Assembly: GCF_001704275.1 (NCBI RefSeq)
Contig: NZ_CP011533.1
Location: forward strand, 4,340,001-4,404,000
Direction: 5' to 3'
From: Streptomyces noursei ATCC 11455
GTDB lineage: Bacteria; Actinomycetota; Actinomycetes; Streptomycetales; Streptomycetaceae
Length of the DNA: 64,000 nt
In this document: positions 53,602 to 61,721 of the stretch, in pieces
Numbering within the stretch: position 1 is the stretch's first letter
Layout: each line of letters opens with the position of its first letter
Position numbers and translations under genes: made by a program
The notes under the pieces: model-generated
What the model was told of the DNA's origin: nothing
The model's database searches: none
The model's input: only the letters and a program-made list of their open reading frames with translations

Positions 53602-53906
53602 TGGCCAAGAAGAGCAAGATCGCCAAGAACGAGCGGCGGCGCGCCACGGTGGCCCGCTACGCCGCCCGCCGAGCCCTCCTGAAGGCCGTGATCCGCGACC
53701 CGCACACCTCCGACGAGGAGCGCGGCGCGGCCCGCCGGGAGCTCTCCCGCCAGCCACGGGACGCCAGCGCCACCCGCGTCCGCAACCGCGACAGCATCGA
53801 CGGCCGCCCGCGCGGCTACCTCGGCGCCTTCGGCCTCTCCCGGATCAACCTCCGCGAGCAGGCGCACAAGGGCCACCTGCCGGGGGTCACCAAGTCCAGC
53901 TGGTGA
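53601..53906 (+). CDS. rpsN: 30S ribosomal protein S14, zinc-free copy
   Basis: 101 residues: [31 protein letters not shown], then [41 protein letters not shown]. The long form without Cys, the zinc-independent paralogue. Coupled to rpmB by a 1-nt overlap. The zinc-containing copies must lie elsewhere in the genome. Confidence 0.95.
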   Translation: MAKKSKIAKNERRRATVARYAARRALLKAVIRDPHTSDEERGAARRELSRQPRDASATRVRNRDSIDGRPRGYLGAFGLSRINLREQAHKGHLPGVTKSSW

Positions 53907-54014
53907 CCCCCGCCCCGGCCGCCCGTCCCGGGCACGCCCCCTGGACCGGGCGGCCGGGCCGTTCGGGTCATACTGGACGGACCTCCGCAGGCACCCCGAC
54001 GAAATCGAGACCCC

Positions 54015-54212
54015 ATGCTGCGCAACGCCCTGGAGCCCTGGCACCTGATCCTGATCGTGGCCGTCCTCGTGCTGGTCTTCGGTTCCAAGAAGCTCCCCGA
54101 CATGGCGCGCGGCCTGGGCCGCTCCATGCGGATCCTGAAGTCGGAGGCCAAGGCCCTCAAGGACGAGCGCGCCACCGAGTCCACCGGCGCGGAGCAGCCC
54201 GCCGGCCACTGA
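54015..54212 (+). CDS. tatA: Twin-arginine translocase subunit TatA/TatE-like
   Basis: 65 residues. One N-terminal helix (WHLILIVAVLVLVFGSKKLPDMARGLGRSMRILKSEAK), with the conserved FGSKKLPDMARG at the helix/amphipathic hinge, then an acidic Lys-rich tail. TatA forms the protein channel of the Tat pathway. Alone here, without tatB or tatC. Convergent with the nitrilase-family gene. Confidence 0.9.
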   Translation: MLRNALEPWHLILIVAVLVLVFGSKKLPDMARGLGRSMRILKSEAKALKDERATESTGAEQPAGH

Positions 54213-54227
54213 CCCGGCCCGGCGCGG

Positions 54228-55073
54228 TCAGTGGTCGCCGCCCTCGTCGATCAACCGCCGCACCTCGCGGTCGATCAGCCCCAGCCGGGCCTCCGCGACC
54301 AGCGGCACCGCCCGCCGCTGCCGCCGCGCCTCGGACGGATCGATCTCCACCGTGACCAGCGAGGGCTCCCACTTGGGTGCCTGGGCCACCACCGCCCCCC
54401 GCGGGTCCACCACCCGCGAGCCGCCCCAGAACGACGCCCCGTGCTCGTTGCCGACCCGGTTGACGAAGACCACCCAGCACTGGAGCATTCGCGCCGTGTA
54501 GGACAGCAGCGTGTCCCAGTACAGCCCGGTGTCCATCGCCTCCGGGTCCAGGCTCGCCGCGCTGTTGGTCGGCACGAACAGCACCTCCGCCCCGTCCTGC
54601 ACCGCCAGCCACGGCAGCACGGGCTGCCAGGCGTCGTTGCACACCAACGTCGCCGCCCGCCCCCCGTTCTCGGACTTCGCCAGCTCGTAAGCGCGCAGCG
54701 ACTGCCCCGGACTGACGTGCTTGCGCTCCTCCCAGGCCAGATAGTTCGGCAGGTAGAGCTTGCGGTGCGCGTGCGCCAGCGCACCGTCCACGTAATACGC
54801 GGACGTGTTGTACGCCCGCAGACTGGTGTGCTCGTGGAACCCGACCAGCACGGCGGGCCCCAGGGTGCTCAGCTCCCGCAGCCGCGGATCGGCCGCCTCG
54901 ACGGACTCGTCCCGCTCGAGCGCCCCCAAGTGGTAGCCGTGCAGGCTGAGTTCGGGAAAGACGACGAGATCCGCCCCCTGGGCCGCCGCCTGCTCGATCT
55001 GCACCCGTGCGACCCGCAGGTTCTCCGGCACGTCCCCCAGCACGCAGTCCGTCTGCGCCAGCGCGACAAGCAT
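54228..55073 (-). CDS. Carbon-nitrogen hydrolase (nitrilase superfamily)
   Basis: 281 residues, standard CN-hydrolase. Catalytic triad visible: Glu in LVVFPELSLHGY, Lys in AHRKLYLPNYLAWEERKH, Cys in TLVCNDAWQPVLPW. Such enzymes cleave amides or nitriles of small molecules. ATG 55073 fits the family start (MLVALAQTDCVLGD); the 55094 ATG is also in frame. Convergent with tatA. Confidence 0.92.
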   Translation of the reverse strand: MLVALAQTDCVLGDVPENLRVARVQIEQAAAQGADLVVFPELSLHGYHLGALERDESVEAADPRLRELSTLGPAVLVGFHEHTSLRAYNTSAYYVDGALAHAHRKLYLPNYLAWEERKHVSPGQSLRAYELAKSENGGRAATLVCNDAWQPVLPWLAVQDGAEVLFVPTNSAASLDPEAMDTGLYWDTLLSYTARMLQCWVVFVNRVGNEHGASFWGGSRVVDPRGAVVAQAPKWEPSLVTVEIDPSEARRQRRAVPLVAEARLGLIDREVRRLIDEGGDH

Positions 55074-55395
55074 GCCCCATTCCCCCTCGATCAACCACCA
55101 TTAATACCTTTTATTACTCTTCACCCGATTCTTCCCCAAACATCCGGTTAAGACGCATCCCACCAACGAGCGAAAGAACGATCCTTCCCGTGCCGGGCAT
55201 CGCCATCGCGCGTTGATCCGCACGATCCGTCGTACCCCGGGCGACTTCCAGCCGCAGCGCCGCCCGACACCAGCGGTACGACGGCCGCGGTCGGGACGTC
55301 CGGCGCCCCGGGCGCCGCCTCGACCGGGCGGCCCCGGCCGAGCGGCCCGCCGCACCCGCTCGGCCGGCCGCCGAGCCCCACGGACGCCGCCCGGC
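55074..55395. other. 322-bp gap before the surface-protein locus
   Basis: No convincing gene was seen between the nitrilase-family start and the long-chaplin stop (55396). The part at about 55095-55150 is A/T-rich (ATTAATACCTTTTATTACTC), so it probably holds the promoter of the nitrilase-family gene. Confidence 0.5.
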
Positions 55396-55896
55396 TCAGC
55401 CCCGGCGCCTACGGGCCCGGCGCAGCAGCACCGCCCCGGTGGCCAGCAGCCCGCCACCGGCTCCGGCCGCCAGCCCCAGCCGCTCCGTCCCGGTGGACGC
55501 CAGCAGTGCCTCCCCGGCCGACTTCCCGGCCCGCGCCACCGCGCCCACCCGACGGTCGTGATCGCCGCGCGGCACCGACCGCCGCACCGGTCGGCCCCGG
55601 TGCCCCTCCGGCCGCGGCCCGCCCGCCGGCGCCTGCCGCAGCACCGGCCCGGGCACCGTGCCGGTCCCGCACCGGTTCCCCGTGTCCGGGCTCAACAGCC
55701 CCACCACGAGCACCGAGTTGCCGCACACATCGGCCGGCGCGTTCACCTCCATCCGGACCGCGTTCCCGGACAGCACGCCCGGCGCGTCCGCGGCGCCGCC
55801 CGGCGCACCGGCATCCGCGAACACCGGCCCGACACCCGCCCCCAGCACCCCCGACGCCGCCGCAACGAGCAGGCACGTCCTCAGGCCCTGTCGCAT
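55396..55896 (-). CDS. Chaplin with LAXTG-type sortase signal, single chaplin domain
   Basis: 166 residues. Signal peptide (LRTCLLVAAASGVLGAGVGPVFA), one chaplin domain with the two Cys (GVLSGNAVRMEVNAPADVCG and SPDTGNRCG), an Arg-rich spacer, and a cell-wall sorting signal LASTG followed by a hydrophobic stretch (LAAGAGGGLLATGAVLL) and RRARRRR. Sortase-anchored chaplins (ChpA-C class) usually carry two chaplin domains; here only one. ATG 55896 has AGGAGAGGG upstream. It is first in the surface locus by position but last in the minus-strand order. Confidence 0.9.
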   Translation of the reverse strand: MRQGLRTCLLVAAASGVLGAGVGPVFADAGAPGGAADAPGVLSGNAVRMEVNAPADVCGNSVLVVGLLSPDTGNRCGTGTVPGPVLRQAPAGGPRPEGHRGRPVRRSVPRGDHDRRVGAVARAGKSAGEALLASTGTERLGLAAGAGGGLLATGAVLLRRARRRRG

Positions 55897-56036
55897 ATCC
55901 CCTCTCCTCACTCCGCAGCTCACGTACGGGCGCCCGCCCGCACCCCCGTGGTGCACACACGACCGGGCGGCCGGCGGCGTACACGCCCGCCGACCGCCCG
56001 GTGTCGCAAACGGTGGCCCGGCCGAAGCCGAGGACG

Positions 56037-56492
56037 TCAGCGACGCTTGCCGTGATGCTTGCCGTGGTGCTTGCCGTAGTGCTTGGCTCCGTTGCCCACG
56101 CCGTTGCCCGAGAAGATCGGGATGTCGTCCACGAGGTGCGACAGCGCCTCGTCGCCCTTGGCCTGGGTCGAGTTCTCGGTGCACTGCTGGTTCTGCGGCG
56201 ACGACAGCACGTTGATGTCCTGCACCGTGACCGGGACGAACCCGAACAGCGAGCCGAAGTTCCCCTTGGCCGGCAGACCGACGCACAGGTCGTTCAGGCT
56301 GCCCTGGAACAGTCCGAGCTGGGTGCTGAGCTTCCCGTGCGTCCGGGAGTTGCCGTACACCGCCTTGGCGCCGTTGCCGTTGACGGTGCTGGTGCCGTGG
56401 CGGTTGCCGTCCGCCAGAGCCGCTGGAGCCGCCGCGGCCGAAATTCCGACGAGCGATGCCGCGATCGTCGCGGCCGCCATCATTTTCTTCAT
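56037..56492 (-). CDS. Rodlin with His-rich C-terminal tail
   Basis: 151 residues. Signal peptide (MKKMMAAATIAASLVGISAA), then the rodlin body: NGNGAKAVYGNSRTHGKLSTQLGLFQGSLNDLCVGLPAKGNFGSLFGFVPVTVQDINVLSSPQNQQCTENSTQAKGDEALSHLVDDIPI. Rodlins assemble the rodlet layer on aerial hyphae with chaplins. Unlike the other two rodlins it ends in KHYGKHHGKHHGKRR, made by three 12-nt DNA repeats at 56045-56080 (minus strand). Coding is clear. Confidence 0.92.
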   Translation of the reverse strand: MKKMMAAATIAASLVGISAAAAPAALADGNRHGTSTVNGNGAKAVYGNSRTHGKLSTQLGLFQGSLNDLCVGLPAKGNFGSLFGFVPVTVQDINVLSSPQNQQCTENSTQAKGDEALSHLVDDIPIFSGNGVGNGAKHYGKHHGKHHGKRR

Positions 56493-56827
56493 CGCGCTAA
56501 CCCTTCAGGAGAAGGAACTCCCGGCACGGGAGCCCTGTTTCAAACAACCGATCACGGGCGCCCGAGTTCCGCGCCATCACCCAAATAGATGGCAATCATT
56601 CTCCCGAAAAGACCTACTGCAGACCATCGGGCCCACAAAACCACGAGGATATTTCTCGGGTACTACGCAGCATTTTCACCGGCATGCCAATGCCCAGGCA
56701 GCCCCATCATCTCGCGAGGGCATTGGCATGCATCCCTCCACACGCCATTCCTAACGAGTCGACGGAACCGCATAAGGTCACGAGCGAATAACAATTACCG
56801 GCCGGTCGGGCGATAAAAATGAAAAAT
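56493..56827. other. 335-bp gap upstream of the His-tailed rodlin
   Basis: No convincing gene was seen between 56493 and the terminator at 56828. It holds the promoter of the rodlin at 56037-56492; the A/T-rich part around 56570-56700 is visible. No recognised operator. Confidence 0.45.
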
Positions 56828-56864
56828 CCGGGCCGCCCAGACTCGAAAAATCTGGGCGGCCCGG
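56828..56864 (-). terminator. Rho-independent terminator after the second rodlin
   Basis: A perfect 14-bp stem (CCGGGCCGCCCAGA at 56828-56841 with 56851-56864) around a 9-nt loop, followed on the minus strand by a T-rich run (ATTTTTCATTTTTATC). It lies 15 bp after the rodlin stop at 56880. Confidence 0.93.
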
Positions 56865-56879
56865 TTGTTCCTCGGCCGA

Positions 56880-57293
56880 TCAGCGGCGGTTGTGCTTGCC
56901 GTTCCCGGAGAGGATCGGGATGTCGTCCAGGATGTGCGACAGCGGCTCGTCACCCTTGGCCTGGGTCGAGTTCTCGGTGCACTGCTGGTTCTGCGGCGAC
57001 GACAGGACGTTGATGTCCTGCACGGTGACCGGGATGCCGCCGACCAGCGAGCCGAGGTTCAGCTTGGCCGGCAGACCGACGCAGGGCTTGTTGAGCGAGC
57101 CCTGGATCAGGCCGATCTGCGGGCTCATGTAGCCGTACGTCGTCGAGTTGCCGAAGACCTGCTTCGCGCCGTTGCCGTTGACGGTCGACGTCCCGTGCCG
57201 GTTGCCCGCGGCCATCGCGTGGGGAGCGGCGGCCGCGGCCACCCCGACAATGGACGCAGCCGCGGCTGCGGTTGCCAGCGTCTTTTTGATCAT
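56880..57293 (-). CDS. Rodlin
   Basis: 137 residues. Signal peptide (MIKKTLATAAAAASIVGVAA), body NGNGAKQVFGNSTTYGYMSPQIGLIQGSLNKPCVGLPAKLNLGSLVGGIPVTVQDINVLSSPQNQQCTENSTQAKGDEPLSHILDDIPILSGNG with the paired Cys, ending KHNRR. ATG 57293. Closest in sequence to the rodlin at 58686-59102. Confidence 0.93.
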   Translation of the reverse strand: MIKKTLATAAAAASIVGVAAAAAPHAMAAGNRHGTSTVNGNGAKQVFGNSTTYGYMSPQIGLIQGSLNKPCVGLPAKLNLGSLVGGIPVTVQDINVLSSPQNQQCTENSTQAKGDEPLSHILDDIPILSGNGKHNRR

Positions 57294-57583
57294 TGTTGAT
57301 CCTTCGTGTTTCGGGATGCCCTTGAGCCGAGCGATCCGGCCCACTCGCAAGGGCGCATTCGGTTGTGCTCATTAGCGCGCAATGAGCTGGATACGCCGAT
57401 CCGTCCTGCCGATCGGGTACCCCAGCCGGAATTCCGCGACCGTGCTCCACCATCCGAATCAGCCCGCCGACCGTCGAAGTCGATCGGCGCCTATCTGCCT
57501 GATCCGGCGGCTGAGGCTTCACACGGCCACTGCCGATTCCCCGGGCGATCCCGCGGAACAGTGAAATCCGGTTCGCCGGCCCG

Positions 57584-57886
57584 TCACTTGGCGAGCGGCA
57601 ACCCGCCCAGCAGCGGAACGTCCTTGGTGGCCCCCGTGGCACCACCGAGAAGCTGCCTGGGATGCTTGGCCGTCTTTTCCACACCCCGGACCGTGTCGAC
57701 CAGCGGCTTGATCTGGCGACTGTCCAATTGGCCACTGCCGTTCAGCAGATCCATCAGCCCGCCGTTGAGGCTCATGGAGGGCGAGGTCGGATTCGGCGCA
57801 CCGGATTCGGCAGCGAAAGCGGGCACCGCCGCGCCCAGCGCCATGACGGAGCCGGCGACAGCCGCGGCAGACTTCGCGTACTTCAC
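57584..57886 (-). CDS. Small secreted protein with a chaplin-like signal peptide
   Basis: 100 residues, family not recognised. The signal peptide (VKYAKSAAAVAGSVMALG) matches that of the neighbouring chaplin at 58158-58391 at 18 of 25 positions. The mature part is unrelated: GAPNPTSPSMSLNGGLMDLLNGSGQLDSRQIKPLVDTVRGVEKTAKHPRQLLGGATG, then KDVPLLGGLPLAK. It has no Cys and no chaplin motif. GTG 57886 with GGGACAGTGGGAA upstream. Expected to be exported onto the aerial surface. Confidence 0.82.
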   Translation of the reverse strand: MKYAKSAAAVAGSVMALGAAVPAFAAESGAPNPTSPSMSLNGGLMDLLNGSGQLDSRQIKPLVDTVRGVEKTAKHPRQLLGGATGATKDVPLLGGLPLAK

Positions 57887-58157
57887 TTCCCACTGTCCCT
57901 TCTGGTGCGGTGCTCGATGGAATCGCGACATCGCTGCCGCGCGAGCAATCGCTTCGCTGCTCGGATCACCGCTTTCCCCGTGCCTAACGAGTGCCATCGC
58001 CCGGAGAAACCGTGCAGTGCCGATTCTTCAGGTATGCCACCCGAAAGATTCCGGGCCGCCCGGCACGCCGCCGCAATGCGGTTGAAAACCACCGACCCCG
58101 ACACGCGGCGATGGCGGGCCGGGGCCGGTTACCACGACACGGCTCGGATTTCTGCAG

Positions 58158-58391
58158 TCAGCGGTTGATGCAGCGGTTGCCGAACGCCGGGTTGAGGATC
58201 CCGATGATGTCGATGGTGTTGCCGCACACGTTGATCGGCACGTGGATCGGCACCTGGATGACATTTCCGGAGAGAACACCCGGGGAGCGCTTGGCGACAC
58301 CACCGGCGTGCGCGTCGGCGAAAGCCGGCGCAGCAGCGCCCACTGCCATCAGCGTGCCGGCAGTGACGGCTGCAACCTTTGCGTACTTCAC
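58158..58391 (-). CDS. Short chaplin
   Basis: 77 residues. Signal peptide VKYAKVAAVTAGTLMAVGAAAPAFA, then one chaplin domain: AGGVAKRSPGVLSGNVIQVPIHVPINVCGNTIDIIGILNPAFGNRCINR, with the two Cys that form the disulfide. No sortase signal, so it is secreted free, like ChpD-H. GTG 58391 with GAAGGG upstream. Confidence 0.95.
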   Translation of the reverse strand: MKYAKVAAVTAGTLMAVGAAAPAFADAHAGGVAKRSPGVLSGNVIQVPIHVPINVCGNTIDIIGILNPAFGNRCINR

Positions 58392-58685
58392 TTTCAGCCC
58401 TTCCCGCAGCGGGATCCGTAGCGCACACGACCATCGTGCCGCACGGGCGCGGATCTGGCCGCCCGTAACTCCGCTGTCGATATTGGTAACGATTTGTCCG
58501 GGTCGACGAAACTCCCATGGGGAAGTTTTCGGAGGAATCGCCCGAATGGCACAGGCAATTCCGGATGTGCCCGTACATAAAAACCGCAAAAAAACACCGT
58601 CATTCGAGCGGACGGTGCGCCCGCCGAATACGAATTCCCGCCGACCGGGGAATCAGGAACTCCGGGCCCGCGGCCGACGGCCGAC

Positions 58686-59102
58686 TCAGCGGATGCGGTT
58701 CCGGACGCCGTTGCCGGAGACGATCGGGATGTCGTCCAGGATGTGCGACAGCGCCTCGTCGCCCTTGGCCTGGGTCGAGTTCTCGGTGCACTGCTGGTTC
58801 TGCGGCGACGACAGGACGTTGATGTCCTGCACCGTGACCGGGAAGAGCCCGAACAGCGAGCCGAAGTTCCCCTTGAGCGGCAGGCCGACGCAGGGCTTGT
58901 TCAGCGAGCCCTGGACGAGTTCCAGCTGCGGGCTCATCCTGCCGTGCGTGGTGGAGTTGCCGAACGCGGAAACGGCGCGATTGCCGTTGACCGTGGCGGT
59001 GCCGCGGTGCTTGCCGCCCGCCATCGCCTGGGGGGCCACCGTCGCCGAGACGCCGACCAGGGAAGCGGCTACCGCCGTCGTGGCCAGGACCTTTTTGATC
59101 AC
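58686..59102 (-). CDS. Rodlin
   Basis: 138 residues. Signal peptide (MIKKVLATTAVAASLVGVSAT), body NGNRAVSAFGNSTTHGRMSPQLELVQGSLNKPCVGLPLKGNFGSLFGLFPVTVQDINVLSSPQNQQCTENSTQAKGDEALSHILDDIPIVSGNG with two Cys. The start codon is GTG 59102. Differs from the 56880 rodlin at scattered positions. Confidence 0.93.
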   Translation of the reverse strand: MIKKVLATTAVAASLVGVSATVAPQAMAGGKHRGTATVNGNRAVSAFGNSTTHGRMSPQLELVQGSLNKPCVGLPLKGNFGSLFGLFPVTVQDINVLSSPQNQQCTENSTQAKGDEALSHILDDIPIVSGNGVRNRIR

Positions 59103-59308
59103 TGTTTACCCTTCTGGGAGCGGAGTGCCCGTATCCGGAGCGCACTGGTCAACTCGCTTCCCAGAATGCGGTTTCGCGGATTCACTCGGATGCCGCGGAA
59201 CCATAGACACATATCACCGCGCCCGTCCGCCGACGCGTCGGCCCTTCGCGGCAGGGCGGCACGATGCTGCGCAACTCCCCAGCCCAGCAGGGTAATTACG
59301 CATATGAA

Positions 59309-59334
59309 AGGCCCGCCCCGAGCGGGACGGGCCT
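59309..59334 (-). terminator. Hairpin after the upstream chaplin
   Basis: AGGCCCG (59309-59315) pairs with CGGGCCT (59328-59334), continued inside by CCC/GGG, with a GAGC loop. It lies ~18 bp after the chaplin stop at 59352 on the minus strand. Confidence 0.6.
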
Positions 59335-59351
59335 CGATCACCTTACGAAGA

Positions 59352-59606
59352 TCACTCGTTGACGCAGAGGTTACCGAACGCCGGGTTGAGGATCCCGATA
59401 AAGTCGACGGTGTTGCCGCACACGTTGATCGGGACGTGGATCGGCATCTGGATAAGGTTTCCGGAGAGCACACCGGGCGAACCCACCGCACTCCCCTTGG
59501 CGTGGGCACCACCACCGTGCCCGGAAGCACTGGCGATTCCGGCCCCGCCCACCACGGCGATGCCCGCGGCGGCGGACAGGACGACGGCCTTGGAGACAAA
59601 CTTCAC
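59352..59606 (-). CDS. Short chaplin
   Basis: 84 residues. Signal peptide VKFVSKAVVLSAAAGIAVVGGAGIASA, then HAKGSAVGSPGVLSGNLIQMPIHVPINVCGNTVDFIGILNPAFGNLCVNE with two Cys. No sorting signal. GTG 59606 with GAGG ~8 nt upstream. It ends the surface locus on its right side. Confidence 0.95.
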   Translation of the reverse strand: MKFVSKAVVLSAAAGIAVVGGAGIASASGHGGGAHAKGSAVGSPGVLSGNLIQMPIHVPINVCGNTVDFIGILNPAFGNLCVNE

Positions 59607-59921
59607 GGCGTACCTCTTCACTGAGCAGCATTCAGGATTTCTGTGCGCGCCGCCTGGAGCGACAAGAAGTTCAACGCAACAAAGCCGGGAAAAGTAGTGG
59701 AGCCAAATGGGTGATGATAGGCGGGAGTTGCACCATAGGCTCCCCAATAGTGGCGTGGGTCGGCGGCCCTGCGGCGCCGCGTCGTTCCGGCACGGGCCCC
59801 GTCGTCGTCGCGCCTCGACGGGCGCGCGGCAGTGATCCACGCGAGGCGGGTGGCCGGGGTGTGGGGGTGCCGGGAGCGCCGGTCGGGGCCGTTGTCAGAC
59901 CCTGGTGCGAGACTCGGGGCC
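59607..59921. other. 315-bp gap between chaplin and DNA polymerase genes
   Basis: No convincing gene was seen. It is a divergent region, so it holds both promoters; the stretch 59665-59740 is relatively A/T-rich near the chaplin side. No recognised operator was found. Confidence 0.45.
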
Positions 59922-61601
59922 ATGAGATGGGCGGTGGCGGAGACGGGCGACGGGGGTGCTCGTCTCTGCCCGCTCGCTCCGGACGGCCGGCCCGCCGGAC
60001 CAGTGGTGTCGGAGCCCTCGCTCGTCGAGGCAGTGCGGTCGCGCCCCGAGGTCGAGCGGTGGGTGTGGCGGTCCACGGCGGAGATCTACCGGCGACTGCT
60101 GGACGCCGGTATGCGGGTCGAGCGCTGCTACGACGTCGAGGCCGCGGAGGCGCTGCTGATCGGCCACGAGGAGGGCCAGTCCGGCCAGCCGCGCTCGCTG
60201 GCCGCCGCCTGGGCGCGGCTGCACGGCCTGCCGGTGCCGACGGACGCGCCGGTGCGCGCCGCCGAGACCCAGCCCTCCCTGTTCGAGCCGGGCCCGGTGC
60301 CGCTGCCGCCCGGCACCGACGAGCTCACCGCGCTGCTGGAGGTCTACGCCCACCAGGCGGCCCGAGCCGCGCGGGCCGAGCATCCGGACCGGATGCGACT
60401 GCTGTTGGCGTCGGAGTCGGCGGGCATGCTGGTCGCCGCGGAGATGTCGCGGACGGGGATCCCCTGGCGCGCGGACGTGCACCGCGAGGTGCTGGACGGC
60501 CTGCTGGGCGAGCGCTTTCCGGGCGGGCTGGAGCCACGGCGGATGGCGGAGCTGGCCGACGAGGTGTCGCGGGCCTTCGGGGAGGGCGCGCGGGTCCGCC
60601 CCGACCTGCCCAACGACATCATCAGGGCCTTCGCCCGCGCCGGCATCGCCCTCTCCTCGACCCGCAAGTGGGAGCTCCAGCAGATCGACCACCCCGCGGT
60701 GGCGCCGCTGCTGGCGTACAAGTCGCTGTACCGCCTGCACACCGCCCACGGCTGGTCCTGGCTCCAGCAGTGGGTGCACGACGGCCGGTTCCACCCCGAG
60801 TACCTGCCCGGCGGCACGGTCTCCGGCCGGTGGACGACCAACGGCGGCGGCGCCCTGCAGATCCCCAAGGTGATCCGGCAGGCGGTGCGCGCTGATCCGG
60901 GGTGGCGGCTGGTGGTCGCCGACGTCGACCAGATGGAGCCGCGGGTGCTGGCCGCGGTCTCCCGCGACCGGGGCCTGATGGAGGTGGCCGGCACCGGCGA
61001 GGACCTCTACGCGGATCTGGCCGCCCGCGCCTTCGGCGGCGACCGCGCCCAGGCCAAACTCGCCCTGCTGGGCGCCATCTACGGGCAGACGTCGGGCGAC
61101 GCCCTCAAGCACATGGCCGACCTGCGCCGGCGCTATCCGGCCGCGGTGGCGTACGTCGACGACGCGGCCCGGGCGGGTGAGGAGGGCCGCCTGGTGCGCA
61201 CCTGGATGGGCCGCACCTGCCCGCCCGCCTCGATGGTGGCGCCCGACGAGGCGGGCCTGCCCCAGGAGGAGGAGCGGTCCGGCGGCTACGGCAGCAGTTC
61301 GGCGGCCCGCGCCCGCGGCCGCTTCACCCGCAACTTCGTGGTGCAGGGCAGCGCCGCCGACTGGGCCCTGCTGGTGCTGGCCGCTCTGCGCCATGCGCTG
61401 ACCCGCGGCGGGCTCCGCGCCGAGCTGGTCTTCTTCCAGCACGACGAGGTGATCGTGCACTGCCCGGCGGACGAGGCCGCGACGGTCGCCGAGGCCATCA
61501 CGGCGGCGGCGGCCACCGCGGGCCGGATCGCCTTCGGCCCCACCCCGGTGCGGTTCCCGTTCACCACGGCGGTGGTGGAGTGCTACGGGGACGCGAAGTG
61601 A
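59922..61601 (+). CDS. Family A DNA polymerase-like protein (annotated class: bifunctional 3'-5' exonuclease/DNA polymerase)
   Basis: 559 residues, much shorter than PolA (about 900). The polymerase palm motifs are clear: motif A VADVDQMEPRVLAAVSRD, motif B region GGDRAQAKLALLGAIYGQTSGDALKHM and motif C FFQHDEVIVHC. The N-terminal ~200 residues are an exonuclease-like domain (WVWRSTAEIYRRLLDAGMRVERCYDVEAAEALL) but lack the acidic DxE at the start, so proofreading is doubtful. There is no 5'-nuclease domain. ATG 59922 is weakly supported upstream. Its role, perhaps repair, is not known. Confidence 0.87.
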   Translation: MRWAVAETGDGGARLCPLAPDGRPAGPVVSEPSLVEAVRSRPEVERWVWRSTAEIYRRLLDAGMRVERCYDVEAAEALLIGHEEGQSGQPRSLAAAWARLHGLPVPTDAPVRAAETQPSLFEPGPVPLPPGTDELTALLEVYAHQAARAARAEHPDRMRLLLASESAGMLVAAEMSRTGIPWRADVHREVLDGLLGERFPGGLEPRRMAELADEVSRAFGEGARVRPDLPNDIIRAFARAGIALSSTRKWELQQIDHPAVAPLLAYKSLYRLHTAHGWSWLQQWVHDGRFHPEYLPGGTVSGRWTTNGGGALQIPKVIRQAVRADPGWRLVVADVDQMEPRVLAAVSRDRGLMEVAGTGEDLYADLAARAFGGDRAQAKLALLGAIYGQTSGDALKHMADLRRRYPAAVAYVDDAARAGEEGRLVRTWMGRTCPPASMVAPDEAGLPQEEERSGGYGSSSAARARGRFTRNFVVQGSAADWALLVLAALRHALTRGGLRAELVFFQHDEVIVHCPADEAATVAEAITAAAATAGRIAFGPTPVRFPFTTAVVECYGDAK

Positions 61602-61721
61602 CGGCACCGCGCACCGCGATGTGCCGGAACTCCCCTGGCGCGCCGAGGGTCCGCCGTTCCATCGTTGATCGCCCGTGAGGTCCCGCGGCGTCCCGCCGCA
61701 CGCGCAGAGAAGAGGCAGCCG

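Noticed and set aside
58394..58603. Small minus-strand open frame upstream of the short chaplin
   Set aside because: It overlaps the chaplin promoter, has no ribosome binding site and no signal or domain.
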